Shown here piece after piece: positions 1 through 9,094 of a stretch of DNA of 64,000 bases; the first letter of the stretch is position 1, and the number at the start of each line of letters is the position of its first letter. The stretch comes from Flammeovirgaceae bacterium. GTDB lineage: Bacteria > Bacteroidota > Bacteroidia > Cytophagales > Cyclobacteriaceae. Where the stretch lies: assembly GCA_016712035.1 (NCBI GenBank), contig JADJRT010000001.1, positions 744,001 to 808,000 of the forward strand, given 5' to 3'. The position numbers and the translations under genes are program-made. The notes under the pieces were generated by a model, which worked only from the letters and a program-made list of their open reading frames with translations, did not search any database and had not been told where the DNA came from.

Positions 1-2
1 CA

Positions 3-1046
3 ACAGGCGAACTGATCTCAGCAGAAAAATATACGCGTGTTAATTGGGCCAGTCATGTTGATTTAAAAACCGGAAGACCAGTGTTAACCGAACAAGGGGG
101 TTGGTATAAAGACAAACCGAAATTAGTAATTCCTTATTTGGGTGGCGGTCACGTGTGGCAGCCCATGTCATTCAATCCAACAACGGGTTTGGTTTACATT
201 CCAGAGCGCTCAACCCCGCAAGTATTCAAGGCGTTTGTGCCGTACAAGTATAGAGATGATGTGGATAACACGGCCATTGATTATGGCGAGATGTATAAGT
301 TCAGCAAGAATGTTCCCGAGCAAATTAAATCTGCTGAGGACACCTTACGAACAGAAAGTTTATTGGCTTGGAATCCGGTAACACAAACAGTAGCGTGGAA
401 ATTTCCGGATGGTGGTCCGGATGGTGGCACCATGTCCACACCCGATTTAGTTTTTCAAGGCACGCGTACAGGATACTTAAATGTGCATGATGCACGAACT
501 GGGAAGAAACTTAAAGAGATTTTTACGGGCAATGGAATTATGGCGGCACCTACAACGTATAGCATTGATGGTGAGCAATACGTAGCGGTGATGGCTGGCT
601 ATGGCGGTGCCGAAACCTATGGCTATCTGCCCGATGGCGTAATTTTTAAATATAAAAACATGGGCCGCGTCCTTGCATTCAAATTAGGAGGCAGTGAAAC
701 CCCACTTCCACCAGAGCAAGTTGTGATAAAAACGCCTGCTCCCCCCGATACAAAAATCAAAGAAGAGTTAATTTCTAAAGGAGCTTCCGTCTATGCAGCC
801 TACTGCGAGACCTGTCATGGTGGGTTTGGCGACAAACATTTTTCGCAACATCCCGATTTATCAAAATTGGTTTTGGCCAAGCACCAGGTGTTTAATGATA
901 TTGTTCTGAAAGGATTATTATCCGAAAACGGAATGGCCAACTTCAGTAACTCTTTAAGCGAGGAAGATGTGGAAGCGATTCATCATTTTCTGCTGAAGCA
1001 GCAAACCGAGTTGTATAAGAAACAGGAATCGCAGTCGGTAAACTAA
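3..1046 (+). CDS. PQQ-dependent alcohol dehydrogenase with C-terminal cytochrome c domain (5' partial)
   Basis: The reading frame is open from the window edge, so the N-terminus lies outside. The visible 347 residues hold the last blades of a quinoprotein beta-propeller (stretches such as GTRTGYLNVHDARTGK and APTTYSIDGEQYVAV), followed by a short linker and a cytochrome c domain with one heme site, CETCH, near nt 800-820. This layout is that of quinohemoprotein alcohol dehydrogenases, periplasmic enzymes that oxidise alcohols with PQQ and pass electrons through heme c. The substrate cannot be told from this part. The gene ends with TAA at 1044-1046. A convergent PhyH-type gene follows on the other strand. 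Confidence 0.85.
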   Translation, partial: TGELISAEKYTRVNWASHVDLKTGRPVLTEQGGWYKDKPKLVIPYLGGGHVWQPMSFNPTTGLVYIPERSTPQVFKAFVPYKYRDDVDNTAIDYGEMYKFSKNVPEQIKSAEDTLRTESLLAWNPVTQTVAWKFPDGGPDGGTMSTPDLVFQGTRTGYLNVHDARTGKKLKEIFTGNGIMAAPTTYSIDGEQYVAVMAGYGGAETYGYLPDGVIFKYKNMGRVLAFKLGGSETPLPPEQVVIKTPAPPDTKIKEELISKGASVYAAYCETCHGGFGDKHFSQHPDLSKLVLAKHQVFNDIVLKGLLSENGMANFSNSLSEEDVEAIHHFLLKQQTELYKKQESQSVN

Positions 1047-1137
1047 TTCTTTCGTTAATCAACCATGTCTGGGTCTTCACAGACCACAACTATATCCAGT
1101 CATATTTTTTATCTATTGATAGTACACTCGGATTGAA

Positions 1138-2114
1138 TCACCACTTCTCCAATCCCAACAATTTTTTCCCCAGCTCTGTGAGCTCAGCCGTTTTATATTT
1201 TGTTTGTTCCCACTTGCGTGGATCGCCCGGAAAAGCATAGCCCTCGGGCGCAATGCGGTGTTGCCACGAGTTGATTCGCCATTGCCGCAGCGTTTCATTG
1301 TCTTCTTCCGCTGGCATCATGGAAATATATTGAGCTATCCGAACTTTGTCTTTCGAATTATTCGGGCGAATGCCATGAGGCTCCAGGCTATTAAAAATCA
1401 AAAGATCTCCAGCTTCTAATTTCACTTTTACTTTTTCAAAACTGCTTACATCGGGCTTAAAGTAATCGCGATCGGCCGGCTGTGTTAACTTCCAGGTATC
1501 ATAATTTCTATACAACTCCGGGATGCATTGAAAGCCGCCCATGTTTTCATCCATTTGATCCGCTAAGGCAATTACGCCTTGTACATTTTGCGGCTTGGTT
1601 TCCGGATCATAATCCCAATGAATAAAACCCTTATACTCAAACCCTGGCCGTATGGGCATATTAAGATTAGCGCGATCAATCGTGCACCACAATTTTTCAG
1701 TTCCCCAGATATCAACGAACGCATCGTACACGCGCTGAACAGATCGGTTGTCCCAAAGAAATTGGTGATTATAAATTTCTACCATTCCGGTGTTCACGAG
1801 CTCTTTCATTTCCATGGTAGCGCGGGGTGGGGTATACCACGTTGATGAATCATTCGGATCTTTTCTTCAAACTCCCACAGTAAGTTTACTAATCGCTCGC
1901 AATTTTCTTTCGGCACAGCATTCTTAATAACAATATAGCCTTGTTCTATCCAGAATTTCCAATCCGCTTCAGAAAGTACCCGCAGCGGTTTGCCATTCGA
2001 GCGATCATTCAGTTTAAGCGTGCTGGACTTGGCTACCGATGGATTACCGGGAATTTCTTTATGTGCAGGGGCCATCGTGGGATTCATGGTCATGGTTGCA
2101 GGTTTCTTTTCCAT
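1138..2114 (-). CDS. Phytanoyl-CoA dioxygenase (PhyH) family protein, one-base frameshift
   Basis: Two overlapping minus-strand frames together make one Fe(II)/2-oxoglutarate dioxygenase of the PhyH family, about 325 residues. The N-terminal part (2114 to about 1830) has the family-like stretch WKFWIEQGYIVIKNAVPKE. The C-terminal part carries the metal triad candidates HWD and the later PHGIRPNN, where the distal His and the 2-oxoglutarate Arg are expected. The frames join if the C run on the coding strand (plus-strand GGGG at 1829-1832) had one more base, giving RGIPPPRATMEMKEL. I therefore treat it as one gene with a sequence error. Substrate unknown: the family includes hydroxylases and halogenases of many small molecules. 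Confidence 0.8.
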
Positions 2115-2221
2115 AGTAAATCAATTTAGTATTTCAAGATAACCAACCATCACTACATTAAGAAGTGTCATGGCGCAATTTAGAGCACCTGAACGGATAA
2201 CGATGTTCCAATACCATCGAT

Positions 2222-2229
2222 TATCTTTG
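2222..2229 (+). promoter_or_regulatory. Candidate Bacteroidota -7 box (TATCTTTG)
   Basis: TATCTTTG matches the Bacteroidota sigma-ABfr -7 consensus TAnnTTTG and sits 15 bases before the ATG of the DUF2721 gene. No convincing TTTG -33 box is visible at the usual spacing, so this rests on the -7 match and position alone. Confidence 0.4.
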
Positions 2230-2244
2230 TTTTAAATATTATTT

Positions 2245-2685
2245 ATGGAGTTTACCTTAACCACCCCGGCTTTACTTTTTCCTACCGTTTCATTAATTCT
2301 ATTGGCCTATACCAACCGGTTTTTGGCCATTGCTGCGTTAATTCGAAAATTAGCAGGGGATTACAATACAAAGGCCGATAAACGAACTGTAGATCAAATT
2401 CGGAATCTGCGCATTCGTCTTCGACTTATTCGGGACATGCAAATGCTTAGCATCTTTTCACTTTTTCTGAGTGTACTATGCATGTTCTTTTTATTTAATG
2501 GCGATATACTGATAGCCAAGTATGCATTTGGTGCTTCCCTCATCTCGTTACTCATTTCATTGGGGATGTCCTTACGGGAAATCCAAATTTCCACACGTGC
2601 ACTTTCTATTCAATTAAAAGATTTGGGTGATGATGTAAGGCTGTGGGATCCTATTAAAGATTTAGTGAAGAAGAAGCATGACTAG
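2245..2685 (+). CDS. DUF2721 membrane protein
   Basis: A 146-residue protein with an N-terminal hydrophobic segment (about residues 5-35), a charged middle with paired Arg (RNLRIRLRLIRDMQML), and two hydrophobic segments (about 70-120), ending in a charged tail. This order, and the position of the charged stretch between transmembrane segments, fits the DUF2721 family of small bacterial inner-membrane proteins with no assigned function. It is a single-gene unit between divergent phyH and convergent purM. A TAnnTTTG box precedes it. Confidence 0.7.
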   Translation: MEFTLTTPALLFPTVSLILLAYTNRFLAIAALIRKLAGDYNTKADKRTVDQIRNLRIRLRLIRDMQMLSIFSLFLSVLCMFFLFNGDILIAKYAFGASLISLLISLGMSLREIQISTRALSIQLKDLGDDVRLWDPIKDLVKKKHD

Positions 2686-2696
2686 CACTAAAGGAT

Positions 2697-3866
2697 TTAA
2701 CAGTAGACAAACTCTCCATGTGGAGTTTTTAAAGTGACTTGTTTTGTTTTGGCCTTTTCAACCCGGCCAATAATTTTTGCCTCAATGCCAAAAGAAGTTG
2801 AAAGATCAATTACTTCCTGTGCGAACTCCTTAGGCAAATAAACTTCCATGCGATGTCCCATGTTAAAAACTTTGTACATCTCTTTCAAATCAGTGCCTGA
2901 TGCACCATGAATAAATTTGAAGAGTAGTGGAATTTCAAAAAGATTGTCTTTGATAACGTGAAGATTATCAATAAAGTGAAGGACTTTTGTTTGTGCTCCG
3001 CCACTGCAATGCACCAAACCGTGAATTTCCTTTCGTAATTTTTTCAAAACTTCTATCATCACCGGTGCATAGGTGCGGGTGGGTGATAGAACCAATTTTC
3101 CCATATTCAAAGGGGCGCCCGGAACTTCATCCGTAACTTTATATTTTCCAGAATAAACTAAATCATCCGGCACAGCCTTGTCAAAACTTTCAGGATATTT
3201 AATGGCATACTCATGCGCAAAAACATCGTGGCGCGCAGAAGTTAGCCCGTTGCTGCCCATGCCGCCATTGTATTCATGCTCGTACGTTGCTTTACCACTG
3301 GAGGCTAAACCAACAATAACATCTCCTGATTGAATATTGGCGTTATCAATAACCTCGTTGCGTTTTATGCGTGCGGTAACTGTACTATCTACAATAATGG
3401 TTCTCACCAAATCGCCCACGTCAGCCGTTTCGCCACCGGTGCTATGGATTTCCATTCCGTATTTGCGAAGCATTTCTAACACTTCTTCCGTTCCGTTAAT
3501 GATCGTAGAAATAACTTCGCCTGGAATAAGATTTTTATTTCGCCCGATTGTGGAAGAGAGTAAAATCGGTCCTGTGGCGCCCACACACAGAAGATCATCA
3601 ATATTCATAATGATAGCGTCCTGGGCAATGCCTTTCCATACCGAAAAATCTCCCGTTTCTTTCCAGTAGATATAGGCGAGCGATGATTTCGTGCCCGCCC
3701 CGTCTGCGTGCATGATCATGCAATATTGGCTATCACCAGCAAGTGTATCGGGTACTATTTTGCAAAAGGCTTTTGGAAATAATCCCTTATCGAGATTTTT
3801 TATGGCTTGGTGAACATCTTCCTTACTGGCGGATACCCCGCGTTGGTTATATCGATCAGAACTCAA
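2697..3866 (-). CDS. purM: Phosphoribosylformylglycinamidine cyclo-ligase (AIR synthetase)
   Basis: PurM converts FGAM and ATP to AIR in the fifth step of purine synthesis. The 389-residue protein has PurM-type landmarks: HADGAGTKSSLAYIYW near residue 53 (ATP-site region), DDLLCVGATGPILLSSTIGRN, HSTGGETADVGDLVRTIIVDST and GLASSGKATYEHEYNGGMGSNG. It is somewhat longer than the E. coli enzyme (about 345 residues), as is usual for the Bacteroidota form. It is a single gene transcribed away from the FtsX permease at 4030. The ATG at 3866 gives MSSDRYNQRGVS, and the R-G-V-x near the N-terminus is expected for the family. Confidence 0.93.
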   Translation of the reverse strand: MSSDRYNQRGVSASKEDVHQAIKNLDKGLFPKAFCKIVPDTLAGDSQYCMIMHADGAGTKSSLAYIYWKETGDFSVWKGIAQDAIIMNIDDLLCVGATGPILLSSTIGRNKNLIPGEVISTIINGTEEVLEMLRKYGMEIHSTGGETADVGDLVRTIIVDSTVTARIKRNEVIDNANIQSGDVIVGLASSGKATYEHEYNGGMGSNGLTSARHDVFAHEYAIKYPESFDKAVPDDLVYSGKYKVTDEVPGAPLNMGKLVLSPTRTYAPVMIEVLKKLRKEIHGLVHCSGGAQTKVLHFIDNLHVIKDNLFEIPLLFKFIHGASGTDLKEMYKVFNMGHRMEVYLPKEFAQEVIDLSTSFGIEAKIIGRVEKAKTKQVTLKTPHGEFVYC

Positions 3867-3939
3867 TGTAATAGCAGTTTATTACCACAAAGGTGCGAAG
3901 AATGAATGGATTCTTGATATTCGTATTATAGATTCTAAT

Positions 3940-3990
3940 CACATGAATCCAGAGGCAAGTATCAAGCATCCAGCACCCAGCCATGCAACC
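3940..3990. repeat. Degenerate CCAG-type short repeat
   Basis: The spacer between divergent purM and the permease gene at 4030 contains a run of near-copies of ATCCAG/CACCCAG/ATCAAG words spaced 7-10 bases apart (for example AAGCATCCAGCACCCAGCC). The same kind of word run occurs at 7606-7667. It is non-coding and of unknown role. Confidence 0.45.
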
Positions 3991-4029
3991 CTCTTTTAAT
4001 TATTACGTCTTATAACCAAACCTCTCACT

Positions 4030-6426
4030 ATGATAAAGAATTACCTCCTTATTGCTGTCCGCAACCTTACAAAGAATTTTGGTTATACGGCCATTAATAT
4101 TTTTGGGTTGGCTATCGGGCTGGCTTGTTGCCTTTTAGTGACGTTGTATATACGTTTCGAACTTAGTTACGAAAATTTCCACGAGAAGAAGGCATCCATT
4201 TATCGGTACATTCCAAGGGGCGAGCGCGATGGAAAAGTATCCATGCAAACTATGTTGCCGGCCGGCTTTGGGCCACTCATTAACGATAGTTTTAGGGAGG
4301 TAGAAAAATTTACGCGATTCTCTGATGTAGACGAGCGCGCACTCTTGCGCAAAGGCGATGTTTTTTTAGATGCCAAAACACTTTCGATTGCGGATAAGGA
4401 CTTTTTTGAGATTTTTAGTTTTCCGCTCCTGCAAGGGGATGCCGCCCAGGTATTTGCAAGACCCAATACTATCGCCATCGCCCAGTCGGTAGCTGATAAA
4501 TATTTTCCAAATAAGGATGCTATTGGTCAGGTAATCCGATACAACAACACATATGATTATGAGATAACCGGGGTGTTTAAAGATGTTCCTGCAAATTCGC
4601 ATTTGCAATTTACGTACCTCACCACCTTTGAGACCATCGCAAAAATGATTCAGGATCAATACAACTTTCCAGCCGATCAGTTTTTGAATAGTCTGGATGC
4701 GTGGAATTATTCAACCTATTTCTATATTCCAAACGAGCAAGATTTAGAGGGGTTGGCTAAAAGAATTGATCAGAAATTTACGGAAGCCCGGAAAGAAGAA
4801 TTTAAGGATCAGGGATTGGGCGATTGGCTGCAACCTTTGGATGAAATCCATTTCACGAAAGGAATAAAAGCCGACTCTGCCAATGGGGATATCAGTTACG
4901 TATATATTTTTTCGGCCGTAGCGTTGCTTATATTAATCATTGCGTGTTTCAACTTCATGAATCTCTCCACCGCCCGAGCCATGAAGCGAGCCAAAGAAGT
5001 GGGTCTGAGAAAAGTGATGGGTGCATTTCGCTATCAATTAATCAATCAATTTTTAGGCGAAACTATTGTCTTGGTTTCAATTTCATTATTCATTGGCATT
5101 ATCCTTTTAGAAATGTTGGTGCCGATGTTTAATTCGTTAGTAGGCCAGCAATTGGAAATCAATTACCTGGGCGAGAATAGCGTACTGCTCTACATTATCG
5201 TGGCCGGTTTATTAACGGGAATTCTTGCCGGCAGCTATCCGGCTTTCTATTTAAGTTCATTTGTTCCTGCTCAGGTACTAAAAGGACAAACGGGCCCATC
5301 AGGCAATGCCGGGTTAAGAAAAACACTTACCGTTTTGCAATTTGGGGTTGCCGCATTTTTAATGATCGGCACCTTGGTTGTGTATCAGCAAATGAGTTTT
5401 ATTCAAAATAGAAATTTAGGATTCGATAAGGAAAGTATTGTTTACATGAATCCACCGGCTGAGTTATGGACTAAGCGGGAGGTGATGAAGCAAAGTTTAT
5501 TAACCAATTCGCAAATAAAATCAGTGGCTTTTTCTAATGGTACACCGGGCATGGAAAGTGCTACCTGGCAATATGATTTTCCGAGCCTTGACCTACCCAA
5601 ACGTAGCATGAATACAATGATCATTGACTACGATTATCTAAAAACGTTTGGATTAGAGATTGTGGAGGGCCGCGATTTGTCAAAAGAATTTAGTACAGAT
5701 TCTACCGAAGCCTATTTGATTAACGAGGCTGCCGTAATTGAATTAATGTTGGATAAACCCATTGGCACCCCCATGCGTGCTTTAGATGGACACCCGATAG
5801 GTAAAATCGTTGGCGTGGTAAAAGACTTCCACTATCGGTCGCTGCATCGCAAGATAGAGCCATTGGTACTTCGCTACGACCCGAGAAACATGTGGTGCAT
5901 GTCGGTGAAAATGAATTCTGGTAATTTGAAAGACAATCTGACTGCTTTGGAAAAAGAATGGAAAAAACTCGCGCCCGATTATCCATTCAGTTATCAGTTT
6001 GTTGACGAAACTATTGAACGACAATATCAGGCTGAGCAGAACACAGGCGTGTTAATTGGCGCCTTTGCTTTACTTGCTATTATTATTGCCTGCCTGGGCT
6101 TATTGGGGCTTACCGCTTTTATGACCGAGCAACGTAAAAAGGAAATTGGCGTTCGCAAAGTATTGGGGGCTTCCGTTTACGGGATTATTGTTTTGCTGTC
6201 AAAAGAATTTTCGCGGCTTGTGCTGATTGCTTTTTTTATTGTAGTGCCGCTTGCCTGGTATGCTATGAACCAATGGCTGGCTGATTTTGCTTATCAGGTT
6301 AAAATAAGTCCGTTCAGTTTTGTTGCGGCTGGATTGATTGTTTTAGTAATCGCATTCGTTTCCGTTTTTTACCAGGCATTGAAAGCTGCAGTAATTAATC
6401 CAAGCGAGACGCTGAGGAGTGAATAG
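4030..6426 (+). CDS. FtsX/MacB-type ABC transporter permease, stand-alone
   Basis: A 798-residue membrane protein with the two-module FtsX layout: TM1 (about 20-42), a large extracytoplasmic MacB-like domain, three TMs around residues 290-410, a second TM1-like segment near 430-450, a second periplasmic domain, and three final TMs (about 675-790). Each half carries the conserved loop after the TM (KEVGLRKVMGA and KEIGVRKVLGA). The end, INPSETLRSE, is the typical close of this Bacteroidota family. Unlike the four relatives at 26.7-37.9 kb it lacks the cytoplasmic N-terminal extension and has no PadR gene beside it. No ATPase gene is adjacent, so its partner and cargo are unknown. Confidence 0.88.
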   Translation: MIKNYLLIAVRNLTKNFGYTAINIFGLAIGLACCLLVTLYIRFELSYENFHEKKASIYRYIPRGERDGKVSMQTMLPAGFGPLINDSFREVEKFTRFSDVDERALLRKGDVFLDAKTLSIADKDFFEIFSFPLLQGDAAQVFARPNTIAIAQSVADKYFPNKDAIGQVIRYNNTYDYEITGVFKDVPANSHLQFTYLTTFETIAKMIQDQYNFPADQFLNSLDAWNYSTYFYIPNEQDLEGLAKRIDQKFTEARKEEFKDQGLGDWLQPLDEIHFTKGIKADSANGDISYVYIFSAVALLILIIACFNFMNLSTARAMKRAKEVGLRKVMGAFRYQLINQFLGETIVLVSISLFIGIILLEMLVPMFNSLVGQQLEINYLGENSVLLYIIVAGLLTGILAGSYPAFYLSSFVPAQVLKGQTGPSGNAGLRKTLTVLQFGVAAFLMIGTLVVYQQMSFIQNRNLGFDKESIVYMNPPAELWTKREVMKQSLLTNSQIKSVAFSNGTPGMESATWQYDFPSLDLPKRSMNTMIIDYDYLKTFGLEIVEGRDLSKEFSTDSTEAYLINEAAVIELMLDKPIGTPMRALDGHPIGKIVGVVKDFHYRSLHRKIEPLVLRYDPRNMWCMSVKMNSGNLKDNLTALEKEWKKLAPDYPFSYQFVDETIERQYQAEQNTGVLIGAFALLAIIIACLGLLGLTAFMTEQRKKEIGVRKVLGASVYGIIVLLSKEFSRLVLIAFFIVVPLAWYAMNQWLADFAYQVKISPFSFVAAGLIVLVIAFVSVFYQALKAAVINPSETLRSE

Positions 6427-6483
6427 TGATAATTTGATTCTCAAATAAAGAACTACCTTTAAAGTCTGTTAATTTTATTTTCC

Positions 6484-7605
6484 ATGAAAAAAGTATTTTT
6501 TTTAGGCCTGATTCTATTTAGTTCGGTGTTTGCACAAGCCCAACCCATTGCCGGCTCAACCATCACCACACAAAAGCAAAAATTTATTTTCGAAAATATA
6601 ACCACCGAACTCCAAAGTCCCTGGGGTCTGGCCTTTCTGCCTGACGGGAGAATGCTGGTGAATGAAAAGGCGGGGGAGATTCGCATCATTAAGGACGGAA
6701 AATTGCTCGATGAAAAAATCTCGGGTGTGCCCAAAGTTTTCACCAATGGCCAAGCGGGATTAATGGATATTCAACTCCATCCCGACTATTCTAAGAATGG
6801 GTGGATTTACCTGACCTATGCAAAACCTGATGGTGATAAAGAAGGCGGAACAGTTGTTGCGCGTGCAAAACTAAAGGGCAATGCTCTGGTAGACTTACAA
6901 GAACTTTTTAAAGCTACCCCTTCATCGGCTTCGGGTGCGCACTTTGGGTCACGCCTTGTATTTGATGGCAAAGGTTACATCTTCTTTTCATCAGGCGAGC
7001 GGGGTAAAAAAGAAAATGCGCAAGACCTTAGTAATCATCTTGGAAAGATTCTTCGACTGCATGAAGATGGTCGCGTGCCCAAAGACAATCCGTTTGTGGG
7101 TACTGCGGGTGCCAAGCCCGAAATCTGGTCCTATGGCCATCGTAACCCACAGGGTCTATATTATGATGGACAAACCAACACACTTTGGGATCACGAACAT
7201 GGACCCAAAGGAGGTGATGAATTGAACAAAGTAGAGAAGGGAAAAAATTATGGCTGGCCAGTTATTACCTGGGGAATCAATTATGCTGATAAACCTATCT
7301 CGGATATCTCTGCAAAAGAAGGAATGGAACAACCGGTTCGTTATTGGGTGCCTTCCATAGCTCCTTGCGGGATGACGATGGTAACGAGCGATAAGTATCC
7401 AAATTGGAAAGGCAACTTACTTGTTGGTGCGTTAGCATTTCAATTAATTGCCCGTGTGGAATTAGCCAACGGAAAATTTGTTGCTGAAGAAAGAATGTTG
7501 GAAAAGATTGGCCGCGTACGTGCCGTGGTTCAAAGTCCGGATGGATATATTTATCTGACAACAGAAAACCCAGGAACGATTTATAAGTTGGTACCGGTGA
7601 AGTGA
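6484..7605 (+). CDS. PQQ-dependent aldose/sugar dehydrogenase-like protein, secreted
   Basis: A 373-residue protein with a Sec signal peptide (MKKVFFLGLILFSSVFAQAQ) and a six-bladed propeller of the glucose/sorbosone dehydrogenase family. Landmarks include SPWGLAFLPDGRMLVNEKAG near residue 45, GLMDIQLHPDY, the GHRNPQGL motif near residue 220, DHEHGPKGGDELN, and a C-terminal YIYLTTENPG repeat. These match soluble aldose dehydrogenases of the YliI/Asd type, which oxidise sugars in the periplasm with PQQ. It is a single gene, convergent with the TrmH gene downstream. Actual PQQ binding and substrate are inferred from the family. Confidence 0.85.
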   Translation: MKKVFFLGLILFSSVFAQAQPIAGSTITTQKQKFIFENITTELQSPWGLAFLPDGRMLVNEKAGEIRIIKDGKLLDEKISGVPKVFTNGQAGLMDIQLHPDYSKNGWIYLTYAKPDGDKEGGTVVARAKLKGNALVDLQELFKATPSSASGAHFGSRLVFDGKGYIFFSSGERGKKENAQDLSNHLGKILRLHEDGRVPKDNPFVGTAGAKPEIWSYGHRNPQGLYYDGQTNTLWDHEHGPKGGDELNKVEKGKNYGWPVITWGINYADKPISDISAKEGMEQPVRYWVPSIAPCGMTMVTSDKYPNWKGNLLVGALAFQLIARVELANGKFVAEERMLEKIGRVRAVVQSPDGYIYLTTENPGTIYKLVPVK

Positions 7606-7667
7606 TACCAGATGCTCGTTTCTGGATACTGGATTTTAGAGACCAGCATCTAGAGACCAGTAACCAG
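7606..7667. repeat. Degenerate CCAG-type repeat in convergent spacer
   Basis: The whole 62-base spacer between two convergent genes consists of repeated words: ACCAGATGCT, CTGGATACTGG, GAGACCAGCATCTAG, AGACCAGTAACCAG. Some are inverted, so weak hairpins can form. It resembles the word run at 3940-3990. No canonical terminator is visible here. Confidence 0.45.
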
Positions 7668-8198
7668 TTATAGCTGCATCTTCCGAAACAACTCCCAAAC
7701 CACAATACCCAGGCAAACAGAAATGTTTAGTGAATGCTTGGTGCCGTGTTGCGGAATCTCCAAAGCGAGATCAGCCAAAGCGATCGCTTCTTCACTTACC
7801 CCGTGTACTTCGTTGCCGAAGACAAGGCAATATTTTTTATTCTTTTCCGCAAAAAATGTTTGCAAGGGTAGGCTGTCTGTAGTTTGTTCCACCACAACAA
7901 TAGTATAACCTTCCGTTTTTAATTTTTCAACGGCTAGGGCCGGATTTTCAAAATATTCCCAGTTCACCGATTCAGTTGCCCCTAAGGCGGTCTTTTGTAT
8001 TTCACGATGCGGAGGAGTGCCTGTAATACCGGTTAAAAATATTTTTTCTACACGAAAGGCATCGGCTGTACGAAAGGCGGAGCCAACATTGTGCAGGCTG
8101 CGTACATTATCCAATAAAATACAAATGGGAATTTTTTCGGATTCTTTAAATTGATCAATAGAAATACGACCTAATTCTTCCAACGCTAACTTCTTCAT
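7668..8198 (-). CDS. TrmH/SpoU-family RNA 2'-O-methyltransferase
   Basis: A 176-residue protein with the three SPOUT motifs in order: motif 1 NVRSLHNVGSAFRTADAF (about residues 29-46), motif 2 LVFGNEVHGVSEE (about 130) and motif 3 IPQHGTKHSLNISVCLGIV (about 150). It lacks the N-terminal RNA-binding extension of TrmH and RlmB, so it is a short SpoU member that methylates ribose in tRNA or rRNA. The precise target is not readable from sequence. The ATG at 8198 gives MKKLALEELGR, a normal start for this subfamily. Confidence 0.88.
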   Translation of the reverse strand: MKKLALEELGRISIDQFKESEKIPICILLDNVRSLHNVGSAFRTADAFRVEKIFLTGITGTPPHREIQKTALGATESVNWEYFENPALAVEKLKTEGYTIVVVEQTTDSLPLQTFFAEKNKKYCLVFGNEVHGVSEEAIALADLALEIPQHGTKHSLNISVCLGIVVWELFRKMQL

Positions 8199-8298
8199 CC
8201 TGTAAAGGTATGCGAAGGCCTCATGATTTTTTTGTAGATCGCATCAAACATTATGAAATAATTAACAATCCTTGCAAGTAAAATTGCGTTATAAGACT

Positions 8299-8958
8299 AT
8301 GACCCGCATTACACTTTTTCTTTTAGTATTCGCTGGCTATAATCTAAATGCGCAGGATTCATGGAAGGATGTGTATAAAGAAAGTGCCTGGGCTGATCGC
8401 GACCGTTGGCAAAAAGCGGATGAATTAATTCGGTATTTGAATCTGAAAGCAGGCGCCACCGTGGGTGATGTGGGTTGTCATGAAGGGTATATGACTATAA
8501 AACTTGCAACAACGGTTGGCTCAACCGGAAAAGTTTATGCGGTTGATGTAGAGCAATCAAAGTTAGACAGGCTCCAGGCCAATTTATCGAAGCGAGATAT
8601 CATTCAGGTTCAACTAGTAAAAGGAGATTATGATAATCCAAAGCTGCCTTTGAATATGCTGGACGCAGTGATCATCCTCGACACCTATCATGAAATGGAT
8701 GATCACGATCAAATTCTTCAACATATAAAAGCTTCGTTGAAATCGGGTGGCAGGCTGGTGCTCTGTGAGGCCATTGCTGATGAGCGCAGAAACTCAACCC
8801 GGTCGGAACAAGAGCGCAAACATGAATTGGGAATAAACTTTGCGCTGGATGATCTCAAGAAAGCCGGCTTTGTCATCATCAAACAACAAGAGTCATTTGT
8901 TGATCGAACGCAAGAAAAAGGCGACAAGATGTGGCTGATTGTCGCTTCAAAAAAGTAA
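8299..8958 (+). CDS. Secreted SAM-dependent methyltransferase-like protein
   Basis: I chose the ATG at 8299 because it gives a clean signal peptide (MTRITLFLLVFAGYNLNAQ); an in-frame start at 8272 adds nine residues that would spoil it. After the signal comes a class I methyltransferase fold: SAM motif I VGDVGCHEGYMTIKLA, the acidic YAVDVEQSKLDRL, then LDAVIILDTYHEM and a post-motif region GGRLVLCEA. Exported proteins of this type are common in Bacteroidota and their substrates are unknown. It stands alone between trmH and mutS. Confidence 0.75.
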   Translation: MTRITLFLLVFAGYNLNAQDSWKDVYKESAWADRDRWQKADELIRYLNLKAGATVGDVGCHEGYMTIKLATTVGSTGKVYAVDVEQSKLDRLQANLSKRDIIQVQLVKGDYDNPKLPLNMLDAVIILDTYHEMDDHDQILQHIKASLKSGGRLVLCEAIADERRNSTRSEQERKHELGINFALDDLKKAGFVIIKQQESFVDRTQEKGDKMWLIVASKK

Positions 8959-9014
8959 CGCTAGATACTCTTCCCTTTCTTTCTCGTTAATTCTGACTTC
9001 TGCCTACAGGCTTT

Positions 9015-9022
9015 TATATTTG
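9015..9022 (+). promoter_or_regulatory. Candidate -7 box upstream of mutS (TATATTTG)
   Basis: TATATTTG is an exact TAnnTTTG match, 72 bases before the mutS ATG. No clear -33 TTTG is seen. Confidence 0.35.
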
Positions 9023-9094
9023 CCAGCTACTTGTGCTACGGAGCGTGCAAGAGCAAAAAGCAGATAATTCAAATTTAAAATTACGCGAAGTAGT

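Noticed and set aside
4200..4659. Antisense frames within the FtsX permease and similar long minus-strand frames in other genes
   Set aside because: They overlap conserved coding sequence, show no family motif or ribosome-binding context, and are expected by chance.
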